Notes: generated by a model from the letters alone, not told the origin. A DNA stretch of 64,000 nucleotides from Ensifer adhaerens (GCF_001270265.1 NZ_LGAP01000009.1:1-64000); one strand, 5' to 3'. Counted from the stretch's first letter, positions 25,468 to 35,344 are shown. A program made the numbers and translations.

Positions 25468-26502
25468 TTACTTCAGGCTGGCTTCGATCTTGCCGCGGGC
25501 CTCGTCGGAGACCCACTTGCCCCAGACGTCGCCCTTGGTCTGCAGGAACTCGGCCGCTGCCGCCACGGCATCGACCTTGTTGTCGGTCATGTAGGCCAGG
25601 CTGCCGTTGACGTCTTCGAGCGGGAAGGTCGCCTTTTCCAGGATGGCGATGATTTCGGGGGCTTCCTGGGCGAAGGTGCTGTTGACGCCGTAGGAGACGT
25701 CTACGGACGGGAAGGCGCAGCCCTGGTCGCGCTTGCCGGTGGCGCTCGAAAGCTCCTTCCAGCAGGCTTCGTTGTAGGCCGGCTCTTCAAGCTGCACGAG
25801 CTTGAACTTGCCCATGATCGCCGTCGGCGACCAGTAGTAGAACAGGATCGGCTCGCCCTGCAGGTAGGCCGAGGTGATGGCGGAATCGAGCGCGGTGCCG
25901 GTGCCGGGGCGGAAGTTCACATAGGTCTCGCCGAGTTTGTAGGCATCGAGCTTGGCAGTGCTGACGCCCTCGCAGGTCCAGCCGGAGGGGCAATTGAGGA
26001 AGCGGCCCTTGGACGGCTCCTCCGGATCGGCGAAGATCTCGACGATCTTGGCGTCGGAAAGCTGCGAGACGCTCTTCAGATCCGGGGCCTTCGCCTCGAT
26101 GTTGCGGCTGGCGTCGCCCTTGATGACGTATTCCGGCACGAACCAGCCTTCGCTGGCGCCGACGAAGGTCTTGCCGACGGCGACGACCTTCTTTTCCTCG
26201 ACGGCCTTGTTCCAGATGTCGGAGCGGCCGAGCCATTCCTCGGCGAAGATCTGCACGTCGTTGTTGGCGGTCGCCTGTTCGAGCGTCACCGAATTGCCGG
26301 GGATCGAATCCACCTGGCAGTCGTAGCCCTTGGAGAGAATGGTTTTCATCACTTCGGTGATGAAGGCGCCGCTTTCCCAGTCGATGCCGGCGAAGGTGAC
26401 GGTCTTGCCGTCGCCGCAATAGGAGGCGCTGGCGTTGCCGGCTGAAGCGCCAAGCACGAGGCCGGTGGCGGCGAGGGTGAGTTTCAGTTTGCTGATCGAC
26501 AT
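25468..26502 (-). CDS. hutX: Histidine/betaine ABC transporter binding protein
   Basis: A 344-residue periplasmic protein. The signal peptide LTLAATGLVLGASAGNASA is followed by the OpuAC/ProX fold, including the CGDGKTVTFAGIDWESGAF strand and Trp-rich segments that form an aromatic cage in this family. It delivers histidine or betaines to HutW-HutV. Its stop lies 162 bp before hutW and its start lies 34 bp after the hutF stop on the same strand, which supports a single long operon starting at hutF. Confidence 0.9.
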   Translation of the reverse strand: MSISKLKLTLAATGLVLGASAGNASASYCGDGKTVTFAGIDWESGAFITEVMKTILSKGYDCQVDSIPGNSVTLEQATANNDVQIFAEEWLGRSDIWNKAVEEKKVVAVGKTFVGASEGWFVPEYVIKGDASRNIEAKAPDLKSVSQLSDAKIVEIFADPEEPSKGRFLNCPSGWTCEGVSTAKLDAYKLGETYVNFRPGTGTALDSAITSAYLQGEPILFYYWSPTAIMGKFKLVQLEEPAYNEACWKELSSATGKRDQGCAFPSVDVSYGVNSTFAQEAPEIIAILEKATFPLEDVNGSLAYMTDNKVDAVAAAAEFLQTKGDVWGKWVSDEARGKIEASLK

Positions 26503-26536
26503 GCGTATTCCCCTTTTTTGATATTCGCTGCGATTG

Positions 26537-27910
26537 CTACTTCAGTTTCATAAGCACCCGCGCGAAGGCGCGGTCGATGTCTTCCTCCCGGTCGTGGCGT
26601 CCGTTGCGGATCTTCCACTGTCCGGCGACCATGACGTCGCGGACGGTCTCGCCACCGAGTGCAAACAGCCAGCGGTCGAGAATCTGATTGCCGCTTGCGG
26701 CGGCGATGTACGGATTGGAGCCGTCGAGCACGACGAAATCGGCGCGCGCGCCGACCGCGATGCCGGCGGTCTTGTGGCCGACCGCCTGGGCGCCGCCCTT
26801 GAGTGCCGCATCGAAAATAGTGTGGCCGACCGAGGCGCCCGGGCCGGCAAGCCGGTTGCGACGGCGATCACGCAGGCGCTGGCCATATTCGAGCAGCCGC
26901 AGTTCTTCGGCAACGCTGGTTGCCACATGGCTGTCGGTGCCGATGCCGAGGCGTCCGCCTTCGGCCATGTAATCGACCGCCGGAAAAATGCCGTCACCGA
27001 GATTGGCTTCCGTTGCCGGGCAGAGGCCGGCAACCGCGCCGGATCGTGCCAGGCGCTGTCTCTCCTCGTCGGTCAGATGGGTGGCGTGGATCAAGCACCA
27101 GCGCTCGTCGACGGGCATTTCGTCGAGCAACCACTGAACCGGGCGACGACCGCTCCAGGCGAGGCTGTCCTCGACTTCCTTGGTCTGCTCAGCGACGTGA
27201 ATGTGGATTGGCCCGTCGACGGGCGCGCGTTCGAGGATCGTGCGCATCTCCTCCGGCGTCGCGGCGCGCAGCGAATGGATGGCGTAGCCGAGTGTCTGGC
27301 CATTGTCGCCGCAGATCGGCGCCAGTCGCTCCAGCAGCGCGAGGAACTGATCGGGATCATGCAGGAAGGGGCGCTGGCCGGCATTCGGGGCGACGCCGCC
27401 GAAATTGGCGTGGGCGTAGAAAACCGGCAGATGCGCGAGGCCGATACCGGTCGACTGCGCGGCAGCGAGAATGCGCAGCGACATTTCGGCCGGGTCGGAA
27501 TAGGGCGTGCCGTCGGCCGTGTGATGCAGGTAATGGAATTCGGCAACATGGCCGAAGCCGCCCTTCAGCATCTCCATATAGAGCTTGGCGGCGATCGCCT
27601 CGACGTCGTCGGGGTTCACCAGGCCGACGGTGCGGTACATTTCTTCCCGCCAGGTCCAGAAGCTGTCGTTGCCGCTGCCGGCGACTTCGGCAAGCCCCGC
27701 CATGGCGCGCTGGAAGGCATGGGAATGCAGGTTGGTGATGGCTGGAATGAGCGGTCCGGCAACGCGCTCGTCGCCATCGGCGATCGTCTGATCGGTCTCG
27801 ATGGAGACGATGCCGCCGGACGCGTCGAGCGCAATGGCGACATTCTGCGCCCAGCCGGTCGGCAGAAGCGCATAGTCGGCGAAGAGCCGGTTGACGGGAA
27901 AAGTTGCCAT
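26537..27910 (-). CDS. hutF: Formimidoylglutamate deiminase
   Basis: Converts N-formimino-L-glutamate to N-formyl-L-glutamate and ammonia in the five-step histidine pathway. Of 457 residues, the amidohydrolase metal motif HSHAFQR is at about 62-68. The later HVAEQ, HATHL and GIGTDSH segments supply the remaining metal and catalytic residues. It is the first gene of the operon and reads away from hutC. hutU, hutI and a classical hutG are not in this window, so the pathway must be completed elsewhere. Confidence 0.92.
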   Translation of the reverse strand: MATFPVNRLFADYALLPTGWAQNVAIALDASGGIVSIETDQTIADGDERVAGPLIPAITNLHSHAFQRAMAGLAEVAGSGNDSFWTWREEMYRTVGLVNPDDVEAIAAKLYMEMLKGGFGHVAEFHYLHHTADGTPYSDPAEMSLRILAAAQSTGIGLAHLPVFYAHANFGGVAPNAGQRPFLHDPDQFLALLERLAPICGDNGQTLGYAIHSLRAATPEEMRTILERAPVDGPIHIHVAEQTKEVEDSLAWSGRRPVQWLLDEMPVDERWCLIHATHLTDEERQRLARSGAVAGLCPATEANLGDGIFPAVDYMAEGGRLGIGTDSHVATSVAEELRLLEYGQRLRDRRRNRLAGPGASVGHTIFDAALKGGAQAVGHKTAGIAVGARADFVVLDGSNPYIAAASGNQILDRWLFALGGETVRDVMVAGQWKIRNGRHDREEDIDRAFARVLMKLK

Positions 27911-27921
27911 GTTGCGATTTT

Positions 27922-27945
27922 CCTGTACGTAGTTGTATATGGAAC
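27922..27945. promoter_or_regulatory. Candidate HutC operator
   Basis: Two half-matches to the HutC site (core TTGTATNTACAA) lie in tandem: CCTGTACGTAG and TTGTATATGGAA. They sit directly in front of hutF and about 130 bp before the hutC start, so binding could repress both. Known HutC is released by urocanate. Confidence 0.4.
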
Positions 27946-28074
27946 TATAGATATTTTACGGTGGCGCGCAAGCGCGAAATGAACGAAAAGAATCATTGCC
28001 GGATACGCATGATTTGTTCGGCATCCGAAAAGACGGGGCAAAAGCCGATGACGGCACTCAGGCGAAGGAACGAC

Positions 28075-28791
28075 ATGGCCGCATTCGAGGACGGACCGGT
28101 GCCACGCTACGAGGCGGTGAAGCAGTTCATCCGCACCCGCATCGACAGCGGGGAATGGCCGGCACATCACCGCATCCCTTCCGAAAACGAGATCGTCGCC
28201 GATCTCGGCGTCAGCCGCATGACTGCCAACCGGGCGCTGCGCGAGTTGGCAACCGAGGGTGCTATTACCCGCGTCCAGGGGGTCGGGTCGTTCGTCGCTG
28301 CACACAAGGGCAGCACGGCGCTGCTTGAAGTGCGCAATATCGCCGACGAAATCCGCGAGCGCGGCCATGCGCACACCTCGCGCATGACGCTGATGCAGGA
28401 AGAGGTCGCGCCGTCGGAAATTGGCTATGCGCTTGGGCTTGTGACCGGTGCGCGGGTTTTCCATTCGATCATGGTTCACTCGGAAAACGGCCTGCCGATC
28501 CAGATTGAGGATCGCTTCGTCAACCCGGCCATCTGCCCGAAATATATGGAGCAGGATTTCCGCGACATGACGCCGAACGCCTATCTGACGGCGGTCGCAC
28601 CGATCACCCGCACCGAACAGATCGTCGAGGCGGTATCGCCGCAGCCATGGGAATGCAAGCTGCTCGGCATCGATCGCAACGAGCCCTGCCTGATGATCCG
28701 GCGTCGCACCTGGTCCGACACCGCCAATGTGACGACGGCGCGCCTTCTCTACCCTGGGACGCGCTATCGCCTTGAAGGTGTGTCGCAATAG
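28075..28791 (+). CDS. hutC: GntR-family histidine utilisation repressor
   Basis: A 238-residue regulator from the start at 28075, which has AAGGA six bases upstream; earlier in-frame starts are less likely. The N-terminal GntR winged helix is clear (YEAVKQFIRTRIDSGEWPAH, then IPSENEIVADLGVSRMTANR, about 10-75). The UTRA ligand domain fills the rest, with ARVFHSIMVHSENGLPIQIE. HutC binds urocanate in characterised systems. It is divergent from hutF, with the candidate operator between them. Confidence 0.92.
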   Translation: MAAFEDGPVPRYEAVKQFIRTRIDSGEWPAHHRIPSENEIVADLGVSRMTANRALRELATEGAITRVQGVGSFVAAHKGSTALLEVRNIADEIRERGHAHTSRMTLMQEEVAPSEIGYALGLVTGARVFHSIMVHSENGLPIQIEDRFVNPAICPKYMEQDFRDMTPNAYLTAVAPITRTEQIVEAVSPQPWECKLLGIDRNEPCLMIRRRTWSDTANVTTARLLYPGTRYRLEGVSQ

Positions 28792-28854
28792 CCGGGAGAC
28801 CCGCTCGGTCGATTCGGAGGTCGGCATGGTGCCGGATGTGAGGGAGGCAACACT

Positions 28855-31782
28855 ATGGTTGAAGACGCGCTGAAGCTTCGCACGCAGCTGCCAAGGCCCG
28901 ATGTGACGCCTGAGGACGTGGCGCGCATTCTTTCGGAGCATTTCGGCCTCTCCGGCGCCTTGACCGAACTGGGAAGCCAGCAGGATCGCAACTACCGGAT
29001 CGACACCGACGAGGCCCGTTTCGTGCTGAAGATCTGCCAGGCGGCCTATGACCTGCAGGAGCTGCAGGCCCAGAACGCCGCCTTGCTGCATCTCGCCCGT
29101 CAGGCCGGCTCGGTGCGGGCGTCGCAGGTCGTGCGGGCGCTCGACGGCAACGACATCGTCGACGTGACGGTGCGTGGCGAGGCCTATCGCGTTCGTCTGC
29201 TCACCTATCTCGATGGCGTGCCGTTGACGCGGCGCAAGTATCTGGCGGCCGAAACCGTGGCTGCGCTTGGCGACATCGCCGGGCGGCTGGCGGTCGCGCT
29301 TCGTGATTTCGATCATCCGGGCCTTGACCGTGAACTGCAATGGGACCTGCGGCACGCCGCCCCGGTCGCACTGCACCTGCTTGCCGCCATGACCGACGAG
29401 GGCCTGAAGAAACGAATTGCCGAGGCCATGGTCGGGGCCATGCGCCGGCTGCAGCCGCTGACCGCCGATCTGCGCATCCAGGCCATCCACCACGACGTGA
29501 CCGATGACAATGTCGTCGGTCAGCCGGATGCCGCCGGCCGGCCGATTCCGGATGGCGTCATTGATTTCGGCGATATTCTGAAGGGCTGGCTCGTCGCGGA
29601 ACTGGCGGTAACCTGTGCCTCGCTGCTGCACCATGCCGATGGCGATCCTCTCTTCATTCTGCCGGCCGTCCGGGCCTTTCACGCGGTCTGCCCGCTTGAG
29701 GAAAGCGAACTGAAGGCGTTATGGCCGCTGATCGTCGCGCGCGCTGCGGTCCTGGTCGCCAGTTCCGAACAGCAGCTCACCATCGACCCTGATAACGCCT
29801 ATGTGCAGGGTAACGCCGCGCATGAACGCGAGATCTTCGACGTTGCCGTCTCCGTGCCGCCGGCCCTGATGCAACATGCGATCCTGCGCGCCGTTGGTGC
29901 TGCACCGGAGGCGACGACGCCGGTGGTGGGCGAGGGACTGCTCATCGAGATAGAGCCGGCCGGCGTGCGCCAGATCGATCTTTCGATCCTCAGCCCCTTG
30001 CTTCCCGAGGAGCGCTGGCAGCACGGTGGCCTTCCGACCTCGCTGCTGCAGACGGCAGCGCATGCGATCGGGATGGCGTCGACCCGCTATGGCGAGTATC
30101 GGCTGACCGAGAGCGCACTTCGGGCGTCAGTGCCTACGCCAACCTTTGCCCTGCATGTCGATCTCTGCTTGCCGACCGGGACCATGGTCAGGGCACCCTT
30201 TGCCGGCCGGATCGAATGGCATGCCGAGCGGATGGCTCTGAACGGCGGGGCGGGCGTTCTCCACCTCTCCGGTCTCGAGCCGCCTGAAGATACCGATGAG
30301 ACGGTCGCCGCCGGCATGCCGATAGGCGTGGTGGTCGAGGCCGGCCACGGGCTCGGCCTGATGCGGGTGCAGCTCTGCCGCGAACCGGGGCTGATGCCGC
30401 CGCTGTTTGTCCCGGCCCATCAGGCGGACGCCTGGCGCGTGCTCTGCCCGTCACCATCAGGCATTCTCGGTTTCGACTGCGATGCACAGACGCCGCATTC
30501 GACCGAGCTGCTTGATCGCCGCCAGCAGCATTTCGCCAGGCCGCAGAAGAACTACTACCGCACGCCGCCGCAGATCGAGCGCGGCTGGAAGGAACACCTG
30601 TTCGACGTCGAGGGCAGGGTCTATCTCGACATGGTCAACAACGTCACCATCCTTGGCCACGGCCATCCGCGGCTGGCGGCCGCGGTCGGCCGGCAATGGT
30701 CGCTGCTCAACACCAATTCACGTTTCCACTATGCCTCGGTCGCCGAGTTTTCCGAACGGCTTGCCGCACTGGCGCCTGATGACCTCGATACGGTCTTCCT
30801 CGTCAACAGCGGCTCGGAAGCCAACGATCTCGCCCTGCGGCTTGCCTGGGCTTTTTCCGGCCAGCGCAACGTCGTCAGCCTGCTCGAGGCCTATCACGGC
30901 TGGACGGTGGCGAGCGACGCGGTCTCGACATCGATCGCCGACAACCCGCAGGCGCTCAGCACCCGCCCGGACTGGGTGCATGCCGTGGTGGCGCCCAACA
31001 CCTATCGTGGCCCGTTCCGCGGCTCCGACACGACCGACAATTATGTGCGGTCGGTGGCCACCAAGCTGCGCGAACTGGAGGATGAGGGCCAAGGGCTTGC
31101 CGGCTTCATCTGCGAGCCGGTCTATGGCAATGCCGGCGGCATCCCGTTGCCGAAAGGCTATCTCGATGCAGTCTATGCCATGGTCCGGCAGCGCGGCGGT
31201 GTCTGCATCGCCGACGAGGTGCAGGTCGGCTACGGCAGGCTCGGCGACTATTTCTGGGGTTTTGAGGAGCAGGGCGTGGTGCCCGATATCATCACCATCG
31301 CCAAGGGCATGGGCAACGGCCATCCGCTCGGAGCCGTCATCACCCGGCGCGAGATTGCCGATGCGCTGGAGAAGGAAGGCTATTTCTTCTCGTCAGCCGG
31401 TGGCAGTCCCGTGAGCTCCGTTGTTGGGCAGACGGTGCTCGACCTTATCGAAGAGGAAAAACTGCAGGAAAACGCGCGCGTCGTCGGCGGCTACCTCAAG
31501 ACGAGGCTCGAAGCGCTGGAGCAGCGGTTTCCGCTCGTCGGTGCCGTGCACGGCATGGGGCTCTATCTCGGCGTCGAGTTCGTCCGCGATCGCGAAACGC
31601 TGGAGCCGGCAACGGAGGAGACCGCTGCCATCTGCGATCGGCTTCTTCAACTTGGTGTCATCATGCAGCCGACCGGCGACCATCTGAACGTCTTGAAGAT
31701 CAAACCGCCGCTCTGCCTCAGCCGGGAAAGCGCCGACTTCTTCGCCGACATGCTGACGCGCGTGCTGGAAGAGGGTTGGTAG
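28855..31782 (+). CDS. Trimodular kinase - degenerate M23-like - class III aminotransferase protein
   Basis: A 975-residue fusion. Residues about 30-310 are an APH-type kinase with catalytic HHDVTDDN (His212-Asp214) and the metal-binding VIDFGD. Residues about 370-540 align with an M23 peptidase domain but lack its ligands: the first His is Ala, and the final His-x-His is Met503-Arg-Val505. Residues about 555-975 are a class III PLP enzyme with TIAKGMGNGHP (Lys817). In animals, hydroxylysine kinase and the phospho-lyases AGXT2L1/2 belong to the two end families, and kinase-lyase fusions have been noted in bacteria. The likely reaction is phosphorylation then elimination of an amino alcohol. 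It follows hutC by 63 bp. Confidence 0.85.
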   Translation: MVEDALKLRTQLPRPDVTPEDVARILSEHFGLSGALTELGSQQDRNYRIDTDEARFVLKICQAAYDLQELQAQNAALLHLARQAGSVRASQVVRALDGNDIVDVTVRGEAYRVRLLTYLDGVPLTRRKYLAAETVAALGDIAGRLAVALRDFDHPGLDRELQWDLRHAAPVALHLLAAMTDEGLKKRIAEAMVGAMRRLQPLTADLRIQAIHHDVTDDNVVGQPDAAGRPIPDGVIDFGDILKGWLVAELAVTCASLLHHADGDPLFILPAVRAFHAVCPLEESELKALWPLIVARAAVLVASSEQQLTIDPDNAYVQGNAAHEREIFDVAVSVPPALMQHAILRAVGAAPEATTPVVGEGLLIEIEPAGVRQIDLSILSPLLPEERWQHGGLPTSLLQTAAHAIGMASTRYGEYRLTESALRASVPTPTFALHVDLCLPTGTMVRAPFAGRIEWHAERMALNGGAGVLHLSGLEPPEDTDETVAAGMPIGVVVEAGHGLGLMRVQLCREPGLMPPLFVPAHQADAWRVLCPSPSGILGFDCDAQTPHSTELLDRRQQHFARPQKNYYRTPPQIERGWKEHLFDVEGRVYLDMVNNVTILGHGHPRLAAAVGRQWSLLNTNSRFHYASVAEFSERLAALAPDDLDTVFLVNSGSEANDLALRLAWAFSGQRNVVSLLEAYHGWTVASDAVSTSIADNPQALSTRPDWVHAVVAPNTYRGPFRGSDTTDNYVRSVATKLRELEDEGQGLAGFICEPVYGNAGGIPLPKGYLDAVYAMVRQRGGVCIADEVQVGYGRLGDYFWGFEEQGVVPDIITIAKGMGNGHPLGAVITRREIADALEKEGYFFSSAGGSPVSSVVGQTVLDLIEEEKLQENARVVGGYLKTRLEALEQRFPLVGAVHGMGLYLGVEFVRDRETLEPATEETAAICDRLLQLGVIMQPTGDHLNVLKIKPPLCLSRESADFFADMLTRVLEEGW

Positions 31783-31808
31783 GGAACGGTCTTGCCGGCG
31801 GGCAGCCT

Positions 31809-33128
31809 TTACCAGCCGGCAAAGTCGGCAAGCACCGCGTCGGAAACCCGGCCGGCTGCGACATCGCCGAAGGCGCGGTCGAGAATGTCGAGCGCCTGAT
31901 CGATGTCCGCGTCCGATATGGTCAGCGGCGGCGTCATTTCCAGAACGTTTGAGTTCATGCCGACATAATAGACGACGAGGCCGAGCTCATAGGCGCGGTA
32001 GATCAGCTTGGCGGTTTCCTTTGCTGCTGGCGCGCGGCTTTCGCAGTCGACAACCAGCTCCACGCCCGAGGCAAGGCCGCGTCCGCGCACGTCGCCGATC
32101 AGGGCGTGGCGCCCGGAAAGTTGCCGCAGGCCCTCGCGCAGGCGCTCGCCCTTTCGATGGGCGGCCTCGGCGAGACCCTCTCGCTCGATGGTTTCGAGCA
32201 CGGCGAGGCCGGCCGCCGTCGAGACCGGGTTGCCGTGCAGGGTCTGCATCGCAAAGGCGGTGGCGCAGTCCAAAATCTCGGCCGGGCCGATCGCTGCCGA
32301 AAGCGGCAGGCCGCCGCCGAGCCCTTTGCCGATCGTCAGGATATCGGGCACGAAATCCTCGTGCTCGAAGCAATGCATCTTGCCGCTGCGGCCGAGACCG
32401 ACCTTGACCTCGTCGCAGACGACGAGAATGCCGTGTTGCCTGCAGAGATCGGTGAACTTTTTGAAGAACCCCTTCGGCGGGACGATCAGCCCGCCGTCCG
32501 ACTGGATCGGCTCGATGAAGGCGCAGCCGATCCGTTCCGGCGGCGCCGTCGTCGCGAACTGCTGTTTCAAGAGATCGAGGATCGCTTCGCCGCTGACGTC
32601 GCCCTGGAAGGGCCGGTAGGGGTCGGGGTAGGGCAGCAGGATCAGGCCCTCCGCCTTGGTCGCATCTGACTGGACGCTGTGCCCGGAAAAGGCCATCGAA
32701 CCGATGGTGCAGCCGTGATAGGCGCCGACAAAGGAGATGACGCCGCTGCGGCCGGTAGCCTTCGCAACCGCCCGGAAGACCGCTTCGTTGGCGTCCGAGC
32801 CGGAATGGCCGAACCAGACCTTGTTGCGTCCCATGCCAGGGAAAAGGCTGAGCAGTTTTTCCGCAAGAGCGGTCGCGGGTGCATTGGCGGCGGACAGCAC
32901 GCTCGCGCCCGCCGGGTTGGCGACGGCGCGCGATACCGCCTCGACCAGTGCGGGATGGCCATAGCCAAGGCTGGCAGCCCCCCACGTGCCGGAAAGATCG
33001 ATCAGTTCACGACCGTTGTCCTCGACGAGGCGTGCACCATAGCCGCCGGCGATGGCAAGCGGAAAGAACCGCAGTTTTTGCATGTTGGCGATCGCTTGTC
33101 CGTCCCTCGCATAGAGGCCCTCGGTCAC
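31809..33128 (-). CDS. Class III aminotransferase, aspartate aminotransferase family
   Basis: A 439-residue PLP enzyme of the GABA/beta-alanine/diamine aminotransferase group. The PLP lysine is in DILTIGKGLGGGLP, and the CDEVKVGLGRSG and GSDANEAVFRA motifs are normal. I chose GTG at 33128: it has AAGGAG eight bases upstream and forms a GTGA overlap with the preceding stop; an ATG at 33161 lies inside that upstream gene. It is coupled to the amidohydrolase-like gene, so it probably removes an amino group from the product of that enzyme. The exact substrate is unknown. Confidence 0.88.
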   Translation of the reverse strand: MTEGLYARDGQAIANMQKLRFFPLAIAGGYGARLVEDNGRELIDLSGTWGAASLGYGHPALVEAVSRAVANPAGASVLSAANAPATALAEKLLSLFPGMGRNKVWFGHSGSDANEAVFRAVAKATGRSGVISFVGAYHGCTIGSMAFSGHSVQSDATKAEGLILLPYPDPYRPFQGDVSGEAILDLLKQQFATTAPPERIGCAFIEPIQSDGGLIVPPKGFFKKFTDLCRQHGILVVCDEVKVGLGRSGKMHCFEHEDFVPDILTIGKGLGGGLPLSAAIGPAEILDCATAFAMQTLHGNPVSTAAGLAVLETIEREGLAEAAHRKGERLREGLRQLSGRHALIGDVRGRGLASGVELVVDCESRAPAAKETAKLIYRAYELGLVVYYVGMNSNVLEMTPPLTISDADIDQALDILDRAFGDVAAGRVSDAVLADFAGW

Positions 33129-33946
33129 GGGTGGCACTCCTTGAGGCTCGTCTGGAGACAACGGGTCAGTCGTTCACCCCAGGCCTTTACGCCTACACCG
33201 GTATCGATCAGGTCATGCCTGACTTCGATCAGCACGCCCGGCAGCTTGCGCGCGTCGGCATGCACCGGCACAGTGTAGTCCTCGTCCGGATGAATATTGT
33301 AGGGCTCGTTGTCGCCGATCGTCAGCTGCTCGTCGCTGCTCAAGTCCCGGATCAAAGACTGTGCGAAAGCCTCGGCGTCGCGATAGAGAATGCCCGCCTG
33401 CCACGGCCGTGGCTTGCCGAAATAGACGGGGGTGAAGCTGTGTACGCCGACGACGAACGGCCGCTCGCCTTTCGCTTCTAGCAGGTCGAGGCGTCGTGCA
33501 ACGGCATCGGCGAAGGGCTTGAACAGCGTGTCCACCCGCTGCTTTCGCTCCATCTCGCTCAGATCCCGGTTTGCCGGGATCTCCGTCGTTTCGCTCACTT
33601 CCGGAATGAAGGACGGCGCTGAAAGCGGGCGATTACAGTCGATCACCAGCCTGGAATAGTTGGTAAAGAACAGCGGCGCGTCGAGGCTGAGGCTCAAATG
33701 CTGGGCGAGCGCCAGCGCACCGATGTCCCAGGCGATATGGCGCCGGCGCTCGTGTTCGGGCAGGCCCATGTCGCCGAGTGCGCGCGGCATGCGGTTGGAC
33801 GCATGCTCGCACAAGAGCAGGAACGGCGACTTGCCGTCCGGGTTGAACACCGCATAGGGCGGCGGCTCGTCGATCGCCAGAAGCGGCTGGCGCGGGTCGT
33901 GCCGTCCGTGTCGGTCGGGGCTCTTGATGGCCGTTGTCGAAGTCAT
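33125..33946 (-). CDS. N-formylglutamate amidohydrolase-like protein
   Basis: A 273-residue member of the predicted N-formylglutamate amidohydrolase family. Its LLLCEHASNRMPRALGDMGL start, the HIAWDIGA block, NYSRLVIDCNRP and VGVHSFTPVYFGK are typical, with His and Glu for a zinc site. It is the divergent group of this family rather than the classical HutG, so deformylase activity is not proven. Because it is coupled to an aminotransferase and near a GS-like ligase, it may instead cleave a gamma-glutamyl or another N-acyl bond. Confidence 0.82.
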   Translation of the reverse strand: MTSTTAIKSPDRHGRHDPRQPLLAIDEPPPYAVFNPDGKSPFLLLCEHASNRMPRALGDMGLPEHERRRHIAWDIGALALAQHLSLSLDAPLFFTNYSRLVIDCNRPLSAPSFIPEVSETTEIPANRDLSEMERKQRVDTLFKPFADAVARRLDLLEAKGERPFVVGVHSFTPVYFGKPRPWQAGILYRDAEAFAQSLIRDLSSDEQLTIGDNEPYNIHPDEDYTVPVHADARKLPGVLIEVRHDLIDTGVGVKAWGERLTRCLQTSLKECHP

Positions 33947-33961
33947 GGGAGCCTATCCGTA

Positions 33962-35308
33962 TCAGTAGACGGCCGCGTAGCGGGCGCAGAGTTCGTCGGG
34001 CGAGAGGCCGTCGACGATCTCGATTTCCTTGCGCTTCATCGCGACGTAGCAATCGAGGAAGTCCTTGGCGAACCAGCCGGTCACCACCGTGTCTTCAGCA
34101 AGCGTTTCGAGTGCTTCCGGCAGGCTGGAAGGCAGCCGGCGGATGCCGAGCTTCTTCTGGTCCTCGTCGGAAAAATTGGAAGGATCCGAGTTGATCAGCG
34201 GCGGCTGTTCGAGCCCGGCCCGGATGCCTTCGAGTCCGGCCTTGAGCAGGACGGCCAGCGACAGATGCGGGCTCGCGCAGGCGTCGGCGGCGCGGTACTC
34301 CATATTGAACTGTTTGGCCGGGTTGCTGCCGGGCAGGTCGAGCGTCGGGCAGATCCGGAGCGTCGCCTCGCGGTTCTTCTCGCCAAGGCAGGTATAGGCA
34401 GCGCTCCAGTGATGCGGCACGAGCCGCATATAGGACAGCACTGACGGGGCGGTGAAGGCGGTCAGCGCCGGCAGGTGGCGGATGACACCGGCCGCGAAAG
34501 AGCCGGCAACTTTTGACAGGCGACCCGGGCGCGACGCGTCGAAGGTGACGGGGTTGCCGCTGAGATCGGTGAAGCTGACATGCAGATGTACGCCGTTGCC
34601 GACCCCGTTGGCGCTCGTCTTCGGCGCGAAGCTGGCGTTCCAGCCGAAGAGGGCGGCCACTTCCTTGGTGATGGCGCGGATCGTCGCGCCACGGTCGGCC
34701 GCCGTCAGCGCATCCGCCGGTCGGCAGGTGATCTCGAACTGGTCCTTGCCGTATTCCGGCAGGAACATTTCCGGCTCGGCGCCCGCCTCCTGCAGCGCCG
34801 TCATCAACAGCGGGCCGAAGGGTTCGGCACGGCGCTGGGCGCGCAGGCCGAAGGACGGCGCGTCGGGCCAGTCGACGCCGAGAAGCTGGAACTCCTGCTC
34901 GACGGCGGAGATGACCTTCAGGCCGGCCTCGCGCTCGAACTCTTCAAGCGTGCGCTTGAGGAAACTGCGCACGCAGCACTCCCACGGGTCGCCTTTGAGG
35001 TCGGTGATATCGGAATGATAGAAATGCAGCGGCGTGACGTCGGGCAGGCAGGTGACGCGCGCCTTGCTGGCGGGGTCGGCCATCAGCCGCAGGTCGCCGG
35101 AAGAGCCCCAGGGATTGTTCTCGGCGATCTGGTCGAACGGCGTCAGCGCCAGATTGGCGGGCACCCAGCCGACACCCTTGCGCAGATAGTCGTCGATCTG
35201 CGCGGCGGCGAAGCTGCGGCCGCGGGTGATGCCGGCGATGTCGGTGGTGACGAAGGTCGCGAGTTCCGTCAGCGCGGAATGAGCCTTGCCGTTGTTGTTC
35301 TCGGTCAT
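33962..35308 (-). CDS. Glutamine synthetase-like ligase (PuuA/GlnT group)
   Basis: A 448-residue protein of the glutamine synthetase fold. The N-terminal beta-grasp domain (about 20-110) leads into the catalytic domain with EQEFQLL, NGVGNGVHLHVS (the ammonia and glutamate-binding His) and the NREATLRICP arginine segment. It is shorter than housekeeping GlnA and lacks the Tyr adenylylation loop context. Relatives make gamma-glutamyl amines (putrescine, ethylamine and similar), so its substrate is probably an amine, not ammonia. It heads an operon-like run with the two genes downstream. Confidence 0.85.
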   Translation of the reverse strand: MTENNNGKAHSALTELATFVTTDIAGITRGRSFAAAQIDDYLRKGVGWVPANLALTPFDQIAENNPWGSSGDLRLMADPASKARVTCLPDVTPLHFYHSDITDLKGDPWECCVRSFLKRTLEEFEREAGLKVISAVEQEFQLLGVDWPDAPSFGLRAQRRAEPFGPLLMTALQEAGAEPEMFLPEYGKDQFEITCRPADALTAADRGATIRAITKEVAALFGWNASFAPKTSANGVGNGVHLHVSFTDLSGNPVTFDASRPGRLSKVAGSFAAGVIRHLPALTAFTAPSVLSYMRLVPHHWSAAYTCLGEKNREATLRICPTLDLPGSNPAKQFNMEYRAADACASPHLSLAVLLKAGLEGIRAGLEQPPLINSDPSNFSDEDQKKLGIRRLPSSLPEALETLAEDTVVTGWFAKDFLDCYVAMKRKEIEIVDGLSPDELCARYAAVY

Positions 35309-35344
35309 GAATTCCCCTCTTGTCTCAAGATCTTTGGCGGCGGC

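Noticed and set aside
24433-26445. A 670-codon plus-strand frame opposite hutW and hutX
   Set aside because: His/Arg/Asp-rich composition is typical of antisense shadows; the minus strand carries the ABC transporter.
27616-29682. A 688-codon minus-strand frame across hutC and the first trimodular gene
   Set aside because: It spans two real genes and an intergenic gap and has no recognisable domain.
33125-33946. Calling this gene hutG of the histidine pathway
   Set aside because: It belongs to the divergent N-formylglutamate amidohydrolase-like group, lies outside the hut operon and is coupled to an aminotransferase.
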